This document shows, piece after piece, positions 43,258 through 51,745 of a DNA stretch of 64,000 bases. This stretch comes from G963667675 sp963667675. GTDB lineage: Bacteria; Chloroflexota; Dehalococcoidia; Lucifugimonadales; UBA3495. Both the position numbers and the translations under genes were made by a program. Numbering within the stretch: the first letter of the stretch is position 1; every line of letters begins with the position of its first letter. The stretch covers positions 1,240,001 through 1,304,000 of the forward strand of contig OY763929.1 in the NCBI GenBank assembly GCA_963667675.1. The letters run 5' to 3'. The notes beneath the pieces are model-generated. The model worked only from the letters and a program-made list of their open reading frames with translations. It made no database searches and was not told where the DNA came from.

Positions 43258-43611
43258 ATGGTTACTGTCGAAGAACACATCGTTACCAGCAGGGACTTTC
43301 TAGCGAAAGCCGAACAATACGTCGTCGAAGAAGACCTGCTCCAGGCTTCAGAAAAGGGCTGGGACGCAGCCGCCCACATGGTGAAAGCCATGGCTGAAAC
43401 CAGGGGGTGGCGGCACGATGGCCATCGGCAACTCTACCAGGCGGTCAACTGGTTGGCTCAGGAATTTGACGACCGGGGAATCCGAGTTTTGTTCAACTCG
43501 GCGGCCGCTCTCCACGTTAATTTTTACGAAAACTGGATGCCCTTGGAGATGGTGAACGAGAGCTTAGGGCAAGTGAAAGACTTTCTAGACAGGTTGGAGG
43601 GGCTGAGATAG
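43258..43611 (+). CDS. HEPN-like / PaREP1-family protein
   Basis: This 117-residue all-alpha protein resembles the PaREP1/HEPN group. The key part is EEDLLQASEKGWDAAAHMVKAMAETRGWRHDGHRQLYQAVNWL, split here as residues about 23-65. It matches the helical hairpin with the R-x(4-6)-H type motif (WRHDGH) used by HEPN RNases. Many HEPN proteins are toxins or RNA-processing enzymes and are often paired with a nucleotidyltransferase; none is next to this one. It lies between two sufU genes on the same strand and has its own upstream inverted repeat. Function is uncertain. Confidence 0.65.
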   Translation: MVTVEEHIVTSRDFLAKAEQYVVEEDLLQASEKGWDAAAHMVKAMAETRGWRHDGHRQLYQAVNWLAQEFDDRGIRVLFNSAAALHVNFYENWMPLEMVNESLGQVKDFLDRLEGLR

Positions 43612-43645
43612 CCTCCCCAACCATTGCCCATAGCAAGAAGTAAGC

Positions 43646-44119
43646 ATGACTCAAGTCCCCGATGTCCCCTTGGGAGGCCTCTACGGGGACGCTATCCTCG
43701 ACCACTACCGCAGCCCCCGTCACCGCGCGCCGGTTTCTGCTCCTGACGTGCAGGCCGAAGAATACAACCCCTTCTGTGGCGACCGGGTTTCCCTGGCCCT
43801 AAAGTTGGACCCCAACGGCCGGGTCGTTGAAGTGGGCGCGGATTCCGAGGGATGCTCCATTATCCAAGCTGCTGCATCCATGATGGCCGAATCCCTGCAG
43901 GGGCAGGACTTGGACCAGGCGGCCGCCCTCTCCGGCCTGTTCAATGACATGATGCGGGGGAATTCGCTGTCGCCCGCTCAGGAAGAAGGCTTGGGCGACC
44001 TCAAGGCATTGACCGTGGTGCGCGCCTATCCAGTACGCATCAAGTGCGCCCTACTCCCGTGGACCGCTCTGGAAGTGGGCCTGGAACGCTACAGGACGAG
44101 CCGCGCCCCGGACCAGTAG
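43646..44119 (+). CDS. Second SufU-like protein
   Basis: This 157-residue SufU/IscU-type protein keeps all three key cysteines: C44 (NPFCGDR), C70 (SEGCSIIQA) and C134 (RIKCALLPW), with D46 next to the first. It differs strongly from the first copy outside these blocks, so it is not a recent duplicate. The organism therefore has two potential sulfur acceptors for one SufS. It starts 34 bases after the HEPN-like gene and ends the SUF region; a DinB gene is convergent. Confidence 0.9.
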   Translation: MTQVPDVPLGGLYGDAILDHYRSPRHRAPVSAPDVQAEEYNPFCGDRVSLALKLDPNGRVVEVGADSEGCSIIQAAASMMAESLQGQDLDQAAALSGLFNDMMRGNSLSPAQEEGLGDLKALTVVRAYPVRIKCALLPWTALEVGLERYRTSRAPDQ

Positions 44120-44159
44120 CCGTATCTGGGATAGTGCAGCTTGGGGAAGTGCGACCAGG

Positions 44160-44675
44160 TCAGGCCGTGACCGGCCCCGGCCGCTGTAGTCCCTTGAGGT
44201 ACGCTACCTGGCCCTGGTGCTGGTGGAACTCCGCCGTCAGCAGCCGGAACACTGTTCTGACTGACGTGTCGGGACGCCGTTCCCTGGGGACGGACTCGAA
44301 GTCCCCAGGCTCCAACCCCCGCAGGTACTCCAGGGTCTGCTCCCTCACCGCCCGGCCGTACTCCAGCAACTCCTGCATGTCCAGTGCTGGAAAGGCGGCG
44401 ACCTGCTCCGCCGTGTGGCCGAAGCCGTTGTCCCTGGTGGGCAGCCCGAACCGCTCGTGCCACCCGTCCCGCTCCCAAATCTCGTTGCGGTTCTGGATGA
44501 AGAACTGTATCCACATGTCCTCCGCCCGGAACATGTGCCACAGCATCCAGCCGATGTGGTTCGCCTCCGGCCCGGGGCGCCAGGCCAGTTCTTCGGGAGT
44601 CAGGTCGTCAATCACCTCCAGCAGGCCTGACCGTTCCTGTGTTAAAGCGTCCTCGATAAACGACTTCAAGTCCAT
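44160..44675 (-). CDS. DinB family protein
   Basis: This 171-residue four-helix-bundle protein belongs to DinB/YfiT-like proteins. Metal-ligand candidates are the His residues in ANHIGWMLWHMFRAED and in the C-terminal EFHQHQGQVAYLKG. Members include thiol S-transferases (bacillithiol or mycothiol) and many of unknown role. AGGAG lies eight bases before the ATG. It is convergent with the second sufU. Confidence 0.85.
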   Translation of the reverse strand: MDLKSFIEDALTQERSGLLEVIDDLTPEELAWRPGPEANHIGWMLWHMFRAEDMWIQFFIQNRNEIWERDGWHERFGLPTRDNGFGHTAEQVAAFPALDMQELLEYGRAVREQTLEYLRGLEPGDFESVPRERRPDTSVRTVFRLLTAEFHQHQGQVAYLKGLQRPGPVTA

Positions 44676-44742
44676 GTCAAGGCTCCTTTCTTGATGACAA
44701 TCTCTTGTTGAGGATTATACCGGAACCCTTTATCATGGAGTC

Positions 44743-45219
44743 ATGAAGCCGATTCGCTATATCTCCGCAGTATCTTGGTTCTCAGCCAAGCGATTCGCCG
44801 TTCTGACCCCATTCGTCACCGTAGCAATGGTGGCCTTTTGCGCTGTCCAGTTGTCCTGGATGGGGTGGCTCGTTGGCCTCCCGCCGGCTGAGATCGCCTT
44901 CGAATTCGTCCAGGAAGCCGCCCTCCCGGTTTCCGGTGGAGTCGCGCTACTCGCCGTAATTGCGGGTTGCTTGGCCGTCATCGCTGGGTTCGGTGGATGG
45001 TGCTTGTCGCAGCCTACCGCGCGCCTTGTTTTCTCACAAGTGCTGTCGTGGGCCCACTGTCTCCTGGCGTCTCTGGCTAGAGTACCGCAACTCTTCTTCA
45101 GCTATCTCCAACCCGTCTGCCCTACTGGGCCGGGCGGTCTCATCGTCGTTTCCTCCACTCGCCGCATAGCGACCCCCAACGCGGCCTCATTGTCCGGCGC
45201 CGTTCCTCTACTGGAATAA
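44743..45219 (+). CDS. Hypothetical membrane protein
   Basis: I do not recognise this 158-residue protein. Two strong hydrophobic segments occur at about residues 18-46 (FAVLTPFVTVAMVAFCAVQL and WMGWLVGL) and 62-88 (PVSGGVALLAVIAGCLAVIAG). A third weaker segment may lie near residues 93-118, and the tail is Ser/Pro-rich and polar. GGAG lies three bases before the ATG, which is close. It heads a region whose base composition looks less GC-rich than the flanks. Confidence 0.5.
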   Translation: MKPIRYISAVSWFSAKRFAVLTPFVTVAMVAFCAVQLSWMGWLVGLPPAEIAFEFVQEAALPVSGGVALLAVIAGCLAVIAGFGGWCLSQPTARLVFSQVLSWAHCLLASLARVPQLFFSYLQPVCPTGPGGLIVVSSTRRIATPNAASLSGAVPLLE

Positions 45220-45400
45220 CCTCCTTTTACCTCAGGTAGACCGTAACGGCCAGCGACCCTGGGTGGTGTCGCAGGCATTGTCTGCTGCTGCATACCCCTT
45301 TGCCATGAAGTCTTTCGGGTAGACGACCGGCGTTGTAACGCCGTCAGTGATTGCCCCATTCGGCAGGACTACGTTCCCGCCCGACCATCAAGGAGAGAAT

Positions 45401-45538
45401 ATGCCAAGAAAACGCCCAAAGAAACTTAGACGCGATCGACGAGGACGGTTCAGACCAGCGAGTCCCGTTGAAAAAGTTCAGTCCTTGCGAAAAAAAGTAA
45501 AAAGCGCATGGAACGATTTCAAGAGGTCCATAGGGTAA
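45401..45538 (+). CDS. Small, highly basic protein
   Basis: This 45-residue protein begins MPRKRPKKLRRDRRGRFRPA and is dominated by Lys and Arg, as expected for a nucleic-acid-binding peptide. AAGGAG sits five bases before the ATG, a strong start. Its stop lies four bases before the HNH nuclease gene, so the two are almost certainly cotranslated. It may be a DNA or RNA-binding partner or an inhibitor of the nuclease; no homologue is recognised. The longer in-frame start at 45347 is not supported. Confidence 0.65.
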   Translation: MPRKRPKKLRRDRRGRFRPASPVEKVQSLRKKVKSAWNDFKRSIG

Positions 45539-45542
45539 GGAT

Positions 45543-46892
45543 ATGCAGCAAACTACAGAAATGAAATGCAGCGTGTGTGGAGTATCTAAACCTTTGGACG
45601 CAGTCCATTTCTACTTCCACAAACGGAGGAAACAACTGGTCAATCCGTGCAAGGAATGTACCAGTGCCAAAGCGAAGGAACGGTACGCTAAGTCTCATGT
45701 GCTGGGGCAATGTACCCGATGTAGGAAAGAACAGCCTATCGATGCGTTCCCTAAGCAAGCCGGAATCCGAATATGCTTCGCCTGTCGTGAGAACCCTCCT
45801 GATGAACGGGTATGCAGTATATGTTCCGAACTCAAATCAACGGAGGAATTCGAGAAAGGGCGTGGGCGCAATCAATGTAAAGAATGTAGAAAGGCCCTGC
45901 ACCAAAAACGGATTGATCTGAGAGCCAATTCCTCATGGGCGTGCACCCGATGCAATCTAGTGAAACCAGCAGGTGATTTCCACCACGGTGTACGAGTGTG
46001 CAAGAATTGTACCAACAGAAACAGGCAAGACCGCCGACTCAATGACCCAGTTAGTGCCGAGTTAGATAGGGAACGCAGTCGGCAGTATTACGCGAATCAC
46101 ACTGAGCAAGCCCGACAATCCGGCATCGAGCGTTGGGAGCGGACTCCTCGCCCTTGCAAGCTATGTGACACAGAAAAATTGCCGAAAGAGTTCGTACGGA
46201 ACCGGCAAATATGCTTGGACTGCAACGATGCGCCTGTTCGAACATGTACTTCATGTCGGGAAGACAAGCCGGCGGAGGACTTCCAAGCAAAGAAGTTTAG
46301 CTTTACCTGTAGGGCTTGTCGGAACGAGCAAGCACAACGACAGCGCGCCGCGAATCCAGAGCGCGTGAAGAAGAATAAGCAGAAACATCGCTCTAAACCC
46401 GGCTACCGGCAAAAAGTCAATGCCAGCAAAAAGAAGCGCTACCAAAAAGAACCCGATTACGCAGAACAACAACGAGAGCGTGCGCGCTACCGCCGGGCTC
46501 AAAAAGCGGGGGTTCCAATTGGAGACGTGCCGCCGGATCACAAACATGTGCTGATAGAAGCCCAAGGTGGCAAATGTCCTTACTGTGGCAAAGCTTTCCA
46601 AGATACCCCTACGAGTCAGCCTCACCTTGATCACTACATTCCGCTCGCCAAAGATGGCCAACACTCTGCCGACAACTTGAAACTGGTTCTATGTGCGGAA
46701 TGCAATGTGCGCAAGGGAGACCAGGACCCTCAAAAATTCGTCCAGGAAAAATTGGGCTGGTTGTTTGACTTGGCTCTTATTCCAACGGTCTCCGTGAAAA
46801 CGTCTCAACGCCTAGCTCGCCATCGGATAAAACCGGCGCGCAGGCACTTAGGAAGCGCGCATCCCTCGGAGCCTCAGGGAGAACGACCATGA
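45543..46892 (+). CDS. HNH endonuclease with tandem zinc modules
   Basis: This 449-residue protein has a C-terminal HNH nuclease: CPYCGKAF, then H361-L-D363-H364-YIPLAKDG, SADNLKLVLCAECNVRKGD. The N-terminal 290 residues carry six paired CxxC modules, each of the form CxxC-x-F/-x(n)-CxxC (CSVC/CKEC, CTRC/CFAC, CSIC/CKEC, CTRC/CKNC, CKLC/CLDC, CTSC/CRAC). A Lys/Arg-rich linker (about 275-320) joins the parts. The modules resemble the zinc knuckle of endonuclease VII-like proteins. By eye its codon use is less GC-rich than the core genes, suggesting transfer. Target and role are unknown. Confidence 0.82.
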   Translation: MQQTTEMKCSVCGVSKPLDAVHFYFHKRRKQLVNPCKECTSAKAKERYAKSHVLGQCTRCRKEQPIDAFPKQAGIRICFACRENPPDERVCSICSELKSTEEFEKGRGRNQCKECRKALHQKRIDLRANSSWACTRCNLVKPAGDFHHGVRVCKNCTNRNRQDRRLNDPVSAELDRERSRQYYANHTEQARQSGIERWERTPRPCKLCDTEKLPKEFVRNRQICLDCNDAPVRTCTSCREDKPAEDFQAKKFSFTCRACRNEQAQRQRAANPERVKKNKQKHRSKPGYRQKVNASKKKRYQKEPDYAEQQRERARYRRAQKAGVPIGDVPPDHKHVLIEAQGGKCPYCGKAFQDTPTSQPHLDHYIPLAKDGQHSADNLKLVLCAECNVRKGDQDPQKFVQEKLGWLFDLALIPTVSVKTSQRLARHRIKPARRHLGSAHPSEPQGERP

Positions 46893-46937
46893 ACTACCTT
46901 AGAAACCATTCTTAGAACAAGGAGCACAAAATAAAGC

Positions 46938-49900
46938 ATGTTGTCACCACGATCACTACTGATTCTGCTCGCCGCTATATTGATAGCCGCTCTTGCCTGC
47001 ACTGGCGATTCGGCTACCACCGCCCCGGCGCAGACCCATACTCCTCATCCCACACCTGCCTCCACCTCAACTCCAACCACGGCTCCGACGGCTGCTATTC
47101 CTAGCCCATCTCCGACCGCGAAGCCGCAGGCAAAGCCGACCGCAACCCCCATGCCAACGCCTGCGTCTACAGCGTCTCCTACACCGACGCCCACGCCCAT
47201 GCTAACCCCAACACCGACCCCGCAGCCGACCCCCACGCCCGCACCCAGTCTGTTATCCCTTCACGATACGGACAGCGTTAGGCTGCTGGAACGGGACCAC
47301 CCTGCCCTGGCGCGCCAGATCCTGGAACTACCCTGGGTCGAAGACAGTCTTTTGGCAACAGAACGCTTCGCCCTGGACCATCTGCTTGGGATGGACGCCG
47401 CCAACCTGGAAGCAGCCTTGGGACTGCCTTGGCTCCAAGACGACATCACCGAACCTGAAAGCGGCGTCATCGAGACCCTTGCATCGCTGGATGATGAAAG
47501 GGCCGCTGCTATCATCGCCCTGCCTTGGCTCCAAGACGACGTCACCGGACCCGAGAGCGGCGTCATCGAGACCCTTGCATCGCTGGATGATGAAAGGGCT
47601 GCGGCCATCATCGCCCTGCCCTGGACCCAAGATGACGTCACCGAACCCGAAAGTGGCGTCATCGAAACCCTCGCATCGCTGGACGATGAAAGTGCTGCCG
47701 CCATCATTGCCCTATCCTGGCTCCAAGACGACATCACCGAACCCGAAAGCGGAGTCATCGAAATCCTTGCATCGCTGGACGATGAAAGCGCTGCCGCCAT
47801 CATTGCCCTGTCCTGGCTCCAAGACGACATCACCGAACCCGAGCGCAAGACTATAGAACTCTTGGGCAGCATCGCCGCCCCGGAAACATTCTTGAGCTTG
47901 GCATGGCTGCAAGACGGCATCACTGGAACAGACCAAATGGCGATTTCGCTTATCATCGGCGCTGCCGACCCGGATGCCGTTCTGCCCCTGTCTTGGGTGC
48001 AGGACGGCGTAACAGAGGCGGAGCTCGGAACGATGAGGCTTGTCGAAAGTATCGCTAAACCGGAAGCAATCTGGGCCTCGGCATGGGTTCGGGACGGCAT
48101 ATCGGAGATAGAAAGCGAAACCATAGAACTGTTGGTGGATATAAACGCATACATCCCCTTGACAGCCGGGATAGTCTTGGACTCGGCCTGGTTGGAGGAC
48201 GACGTTACGGAAACGGAGCGCGACGCTCTCCAGTGGCTTTACTGGATGTCGAGGGAAAACGAAGAAGCGGCCACAGCCGTTGTTGCCCTGCCCTGGATGC
48301 AGGACGACATCACCGATACTGAACGGGATGCCCTTGAATGGATACGGTGGCTGGCGAAAAACAGCGAACAAGCCGCTGCCGCCATCAACGCCTTGTCTTG
48401 GATGCAGGACGACATTACCGGCACCGAACTGGATGCCCTCGAATGGCTTAGCTGGCTCGCCCATGACAGCGAACAAGCCGCTGCCGCCATCATCGCCCTG
48501 CCCTGGGTGCAGGACGACATCACCGAGACGGAGGGCGAAGCTGTTCGTTACCTCTATTACCTTAACCGTGACAACCAACAAGCAGCGACGGTGGTTATTG
48601 CCCTGCCCTGGATGCAGGACGATATCACCGGCACCGAAGTGGAAGCCATAAGGCAGGTCACTTGGTTGAATGATGACGGCGACGAAGACGGTATAGCAGT
48701 CGTTGAAGCAATACTGGCGTTGTCTTGGGTGCAGGACGACATCACCGAGACTGAAGCGGAGTTCCTGGATTTCCTAGAAAGTCTTGACGACGACAACGAA
48801 CAAGCCGCCGCCGGCAGTCATCGCTCTGCTCTGGGCACAGGACGACATCACCGAGACGGAGAGCGGCGCTGTCCGTTACCTCTATTACCTTAACCGCTAC
48901 AACCAACAAGCTGCGTCGGCCGTTGTTGCCATGCCTTGGGTGCAGGACGATATCACTGAAGCCGAAGTGGAAGCCATAAAACAGATCACTTGGTTGAATG
49001 ATGACGACGAAGGAGATGCTATAGCAGTCATTGAAGCAATACTGGCGTTGCCTTGGGTGCAGGACGGCATCACCGAAACGGAAGCGGAGGTTCTGGATTT
49101 CTTCGAAGATCTTGACGACGACAACGAACAAGCCGCTGCCGCTATCATCGCCATGCCCTTCCTCAAATCCCTGGAACCCGATGATGTGCTGGCGGTACGC
49201 GGAATTCTCCGCTTGGCGCGCGACGAAGACGACAGCTTACTCTCTACCTTGTTGGACCACCCGTCGTTGCGCAACGGCATCACCGACGCCCAGACCACGC
49301 TGGTCACCGCCGCGGGAACGATGTGGGACCCAGAAGAAATCCTCCGGCTGCTGAACCCCGATTACGCCGACATCGAAACCCTGTCCAGCAGTACGATGCT
49401 GACACCTGGTCTGAAAGTCAGCATCGTACGCACCGGAACCCAGCCACAGCCCTGGACCGCGGAGGGCGCAATAGATGCGGTGGAGTTCACCGAGAAGATA
49501 ATGCAACTGCCGCTGCCCCGTCAGCCACGTGGTAGTAGTGCTGAACGAAAAAGCCGTTACTCCCAATTACGCAGGCGTCAACTACGGTTTCGCCTTCAGC
49601 TATAAACCTGAGTATGAGCAGGGGCAGACTCCCTATGACAGGCACACGTTCCTCTCAGGTTTTGTCCATGAGACCGCCCACTACTACTGGAGGGGCCACG
49701 CAGACTGGATTGACGAAGGCGTGGCAAACACTTTCGAGTATATGTACGGCGTCGAAAACGGCGTAAGCCCGGTCTGGTGGAAAGAAACCGGCGCGAGGAC
49801 TGCGAGATTCACAACCTAGAAACGCTGACGGAGTTGATCCCTGACCGGCAGGAATCCTAGCCCAGTTCCACTGCAACTACTTCCTGGGTCAGATGCTGTT

Positions 49901-50489
49901 CTTGGAACTGCTGGAAAATCTGGGCGAAGAAGAGTTCAAAGAAAGGCTTCGCGAGCTTTACCGTCTGTCCCTCGCCGCAAAGGAGGACGACCGTACTCCC
50001 AGCATAGCCGTAAGTACGCCAGGCGTTCCCCGACCATGCTGAAATCGTAGAGAGGCACTGGTCCGGGATGATGAACGCCCCGGAAAATCGTGGTTTCGAC
50101 GAGGGCGTTGACCGAACCAGCCACGACCTAGTTGAATGGGAAAAACACCCTACTTTCAAGGGGGGCTATGTCAGCTTCAGGGGGCGCTGCTTGAGAATGC
50201 CGTATTTAACCATGGCGTCGGCTCCGACGCCATTATGCAGTACCCGAATTTTAGTCTCTGGTACGCGGACAAGTACGAGTATTTAGGGAGTATCCTCCCC
50301 CCGCTCCCTTCGGGGCGTTCGTGGGATCTTTCCGACTCTGACAGTGTGGTGGCCTCAACTTACATCCTAGACCAAGCTAAGCGGGAGGTTCAATGTCAAT
50401 TTCCAGTTCGCTGGCTATGTAGAGGGCGACCCGTCGGACATGTGGTGATTGTGCAGGGTTTCAGGATAACATCCGTACACCAACCATAA
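46938..50489 (+). pseudogene. Frameshifted repeat lipoprotein with a metallopeptidase domain
   Basis: Read across frames this is one protein of about 1,150 residues. It starts with a lipoprotein-type signal (MLSPRSLLILLAAILIAALAC, Cys21) and a Pro/Thr-rich linker of about 80 residues. Eighteen W-x-Q-D-D repeats follow, then a metallopeptidase-like domain with VHETAHYYWRGHADWIDEG (HExxH plus a downstream Glu) and a C-terminal region (VEWEKHPTFKGGYV, RFNVNFQFAGYVEG). The frame breaks near 48813, 49519, 49791, 49860, 50020, 50178 and 50385. At 48813 and 49519 removing one base restores the frame. It is a decaying gene or a stretch of sequencing errors; intact relatives are likely. Confidence 0.75.
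47330..49140 (+). repeat. Tandem coding repeats, 96-bp core unit
   Basis: Eighteen clear units encode A-L-x-W-x-Q-D-D/G-I-T-E-x-E followed by a hydrophobic helix of about 20 residues. Four early units (from about 47420 to 47810) are nearly identical at 96-bp spacing; later ones are 35-37 residues long and diverged. Two degenerate units follow. Neighbouring units differ by few bases, so recent expansion is evident. The pattern is a helical solenoid. Confidence 0.8.
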
Positions 50490-50814
50490 GAGAGAACGTA
50501 GACCAGGTTGGGCTACGCCCGCATCCGAGTGGCGCCGGAATAGTAATGTGGGGCGCACAGTCCAACTCCACTGACAAATCCCCCCTTGACGCATCCCCAA
50601 CGCCCGTAGGCAAACTATAGTCCCATGGGCTTGAAGTCGCTGCCAGACTATTCCTTATGACGGCCCCTGCCGCCGCACCCAAAGCCCAACCCTCCAAGGA
50701 TGATAGGAAATGGGAGGAAATGATAGGGGATCTAAAATTTCGGTTCTCCCTCGTCATTCGCTCGGAAACGGGAAGCTCTCGCCTTTCGTCCCCACCTGGG
50801 ACTTTCCTGGTTGA
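50490..50814. other. 325-base intergenic region
   Basis: This lies between the end of the broken lipoprotein gene and the toxin-antitoxin promoter. I see no convincing ORF, hairpin or RNA gene in it. It may contain remnants of the lipoprotein gene's 3' end, but no recognisable peptide continues. Confidence 0.4.
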
Positions 50815-50853
50815 TTTTGACAAACGATGGGTGATAATATAATGTGGTCAAAA
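50815..50853 (+). promoter_or_regulatory. Promoter and operator of the toxin-antitoxin operon
   Basis: TTGACA (50817-50822) and TATAAT (50838-50843) are 15 bases apart. They lie within the inverted repeat TTTTGAC (50815-50821) / GTCAAAA (50847-50853). Autorepression by the antitoxin-toxin complex at such a palindrome is the usual mode for Phd/VapB systems. Confidence 0.6.
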
Positions 50854-50872
50854 CAACTGGTTGGAGTTGAAA

Positions 50873-51124
50873 GTGCTTAAGATTCAAGCCACCGAGGCCA
50901 AAACCCGCTTGGCCGAGTTGCTAAGGGCTGTCGAGCATGGAGAGACCGTCGCTATAACGCGGCACGGCAAGCCGGTAGCCCACTTGGTCCCTGCCCGCGC
51001 TGAGGACCGCGCCGACCGAAGAAAGGCTGTGGAGCGCTTTCGGCAGCGTCGGGCCGCTGGAGGCGGGTGGACTTCTCGACCGAGGAGATACTGGCACACG
51101 CGTCATGAAGGCCATCGACTGTGA
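50873..51124 (+). CDS. Phd/YefM-type antitoxin
   Basis: This 83-residue protein has the Phd/YefM DNA-binding N-terminus: KIQATEAKTRLAELLRAVEHGETVAITRHGKPVAHLVPA. It neutralises the PIN toxin and represses its operon. The GTG start is supported by GGAG six bases upstream. The C-terminal stretch WTSRPRRYWHT is unusual, while the last residues RHEGHRL look like a normal antitoxin end; another frame between reads VDFSTEEILA. This suggests two compensating one-base shifts near 51066 and 51093. The stop overlaps the toxin GTG (GTGA). Confidence 0.8.
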   Translation: MLKIQATEAKTRLAELLRAVEHGETVAITRHGKPVAHLVPARAEDRADRRKAVERFRQRRAAGGGWTSRPRRYWHTRHEGHRL

Positions 51125-51528
51125 GCGGACTGGTGCTGGACGCTTCAGTAGCCTTGGCTTGGCTCTTGGACGACGAGACGGAGCCGCGAGCACACAGCGC
51201 CCTGGAGCGTCTCCAAGATGACGGGGCCGTGGTGCCGCGTCTGTGGCACCTGGAGATGCGCAACTCCTTTCTGGCGGCGGAACGGCGCGGGCGTTTGTCC
51301 GCGGATGAGGTCAATGAGCGTCTGCACGCTCTGATAAGTCTGCCCATACGGACTGATGAAGAACCGGACCTTCAGTCCGCCTTCGGCTTGGCTCGAACCC
51401 ACGGGTTGTCCTTCTACGACGCCCTCTATCTGGAGTTGGCCAAGAGAGAGAATGCCCAACTGGCAACGCTGGATGGGCTTCTTGACCAGGCTGCGATGGC
51501 CGAAGGGGTGTCCCTGCCGGATTCTTAG
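51121..51528 (+). CDS. vapC: VapC-like PIN-domain toxin
   Basis: This 135-residue PIN-domain ribonuclease has the acidic catalytic set D7 (LVLDASVALAW), E45 (RLWHLEMRN), D100 (LSFYDALYLELA) and D118 (LATLDG). These bind magnesium and cleave RNA. It is intact and its GTG overlaps the antitoxin stop. The pair is best described as a VapBC-type system with a Phd-like antitoxin. Confidence 0.9.
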   Translation: MSGLVLDASVALAWLLDDETEPRAHSALERLQDDGAVVPRLWHLEMRNSFLAAERRGRLSADEVNERLHALISLPIRTDEEPDLQSAFGLARTHGLSFYDALYLELAKRENAQLATLDGLLDQAAMAEGVSLPDS

Positions 51529-51581
51529 TCCGGCTAGAGGTCTTGTTGCCCAGTACACGCAGAGGACTGGCGCATAAGCCC

Positions 51582-51611
51582 TTGACACTGGCCGCAGGTT
51601 ATAACTATAAT
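51582..51611 (+). promoter_or_regulatory. Strong sigma-70-like promoter of pyrG
   Basis: TTGACA (51582-51587) and TATAAT (51606-51611) match consensus at both hexamers, 18 bases apart. The start near 51618 would give a leader of about 128 bases. Confidence 0.75.
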
Positions 51612-51690
51612 GACAGCCAGCGTTCCTTCGTTTCCTGCACCTTTCCCCGCAAACCTTCTTGTCAGACCCTATTGCGTAATTGTTCCAGCC

Positions 51691-51705
51691 TTTGACGTTG
51701 TCAAA
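51691..51705. promoter_or_regulatory. Palindrome in the pyrG leader
   Basis: TTTGAC-GTT-GTCAAA is a perfect 6-bp inverted repeat with a 3-base centre, 41 bases before the pyrG ATG and about 75 bases after the predicted transcription start. It may be an operator or an RNA hairpin. Confidence 0.4.
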
Positions 51706-51745
51706 ATCGCGGTGCCTCCCCGCTTGATTTCCTTTGTGTAGGCGC

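Noticed and set aside
44044..44694. 216-residue ORF opposite the DinB gene
   Set aside because: It is antisense to a gene with clear family motifs, and has no recognisable domain.
45328..45343. CGGCGTT-GT-AACGCCG palindrome upstream of the small basic protein gene
   Set aside because: The 2-base loop is too tight for a terminator hairpin and no T-run follows. It may be an operator, but nothing else supports that.
47330..49140. Possible CRISPR array
   Set aside because: The repeats are 96 bp or longer, vary in length, keep an open reading frame and encode a repeated peptide; there are no short repeats with unique spacers.
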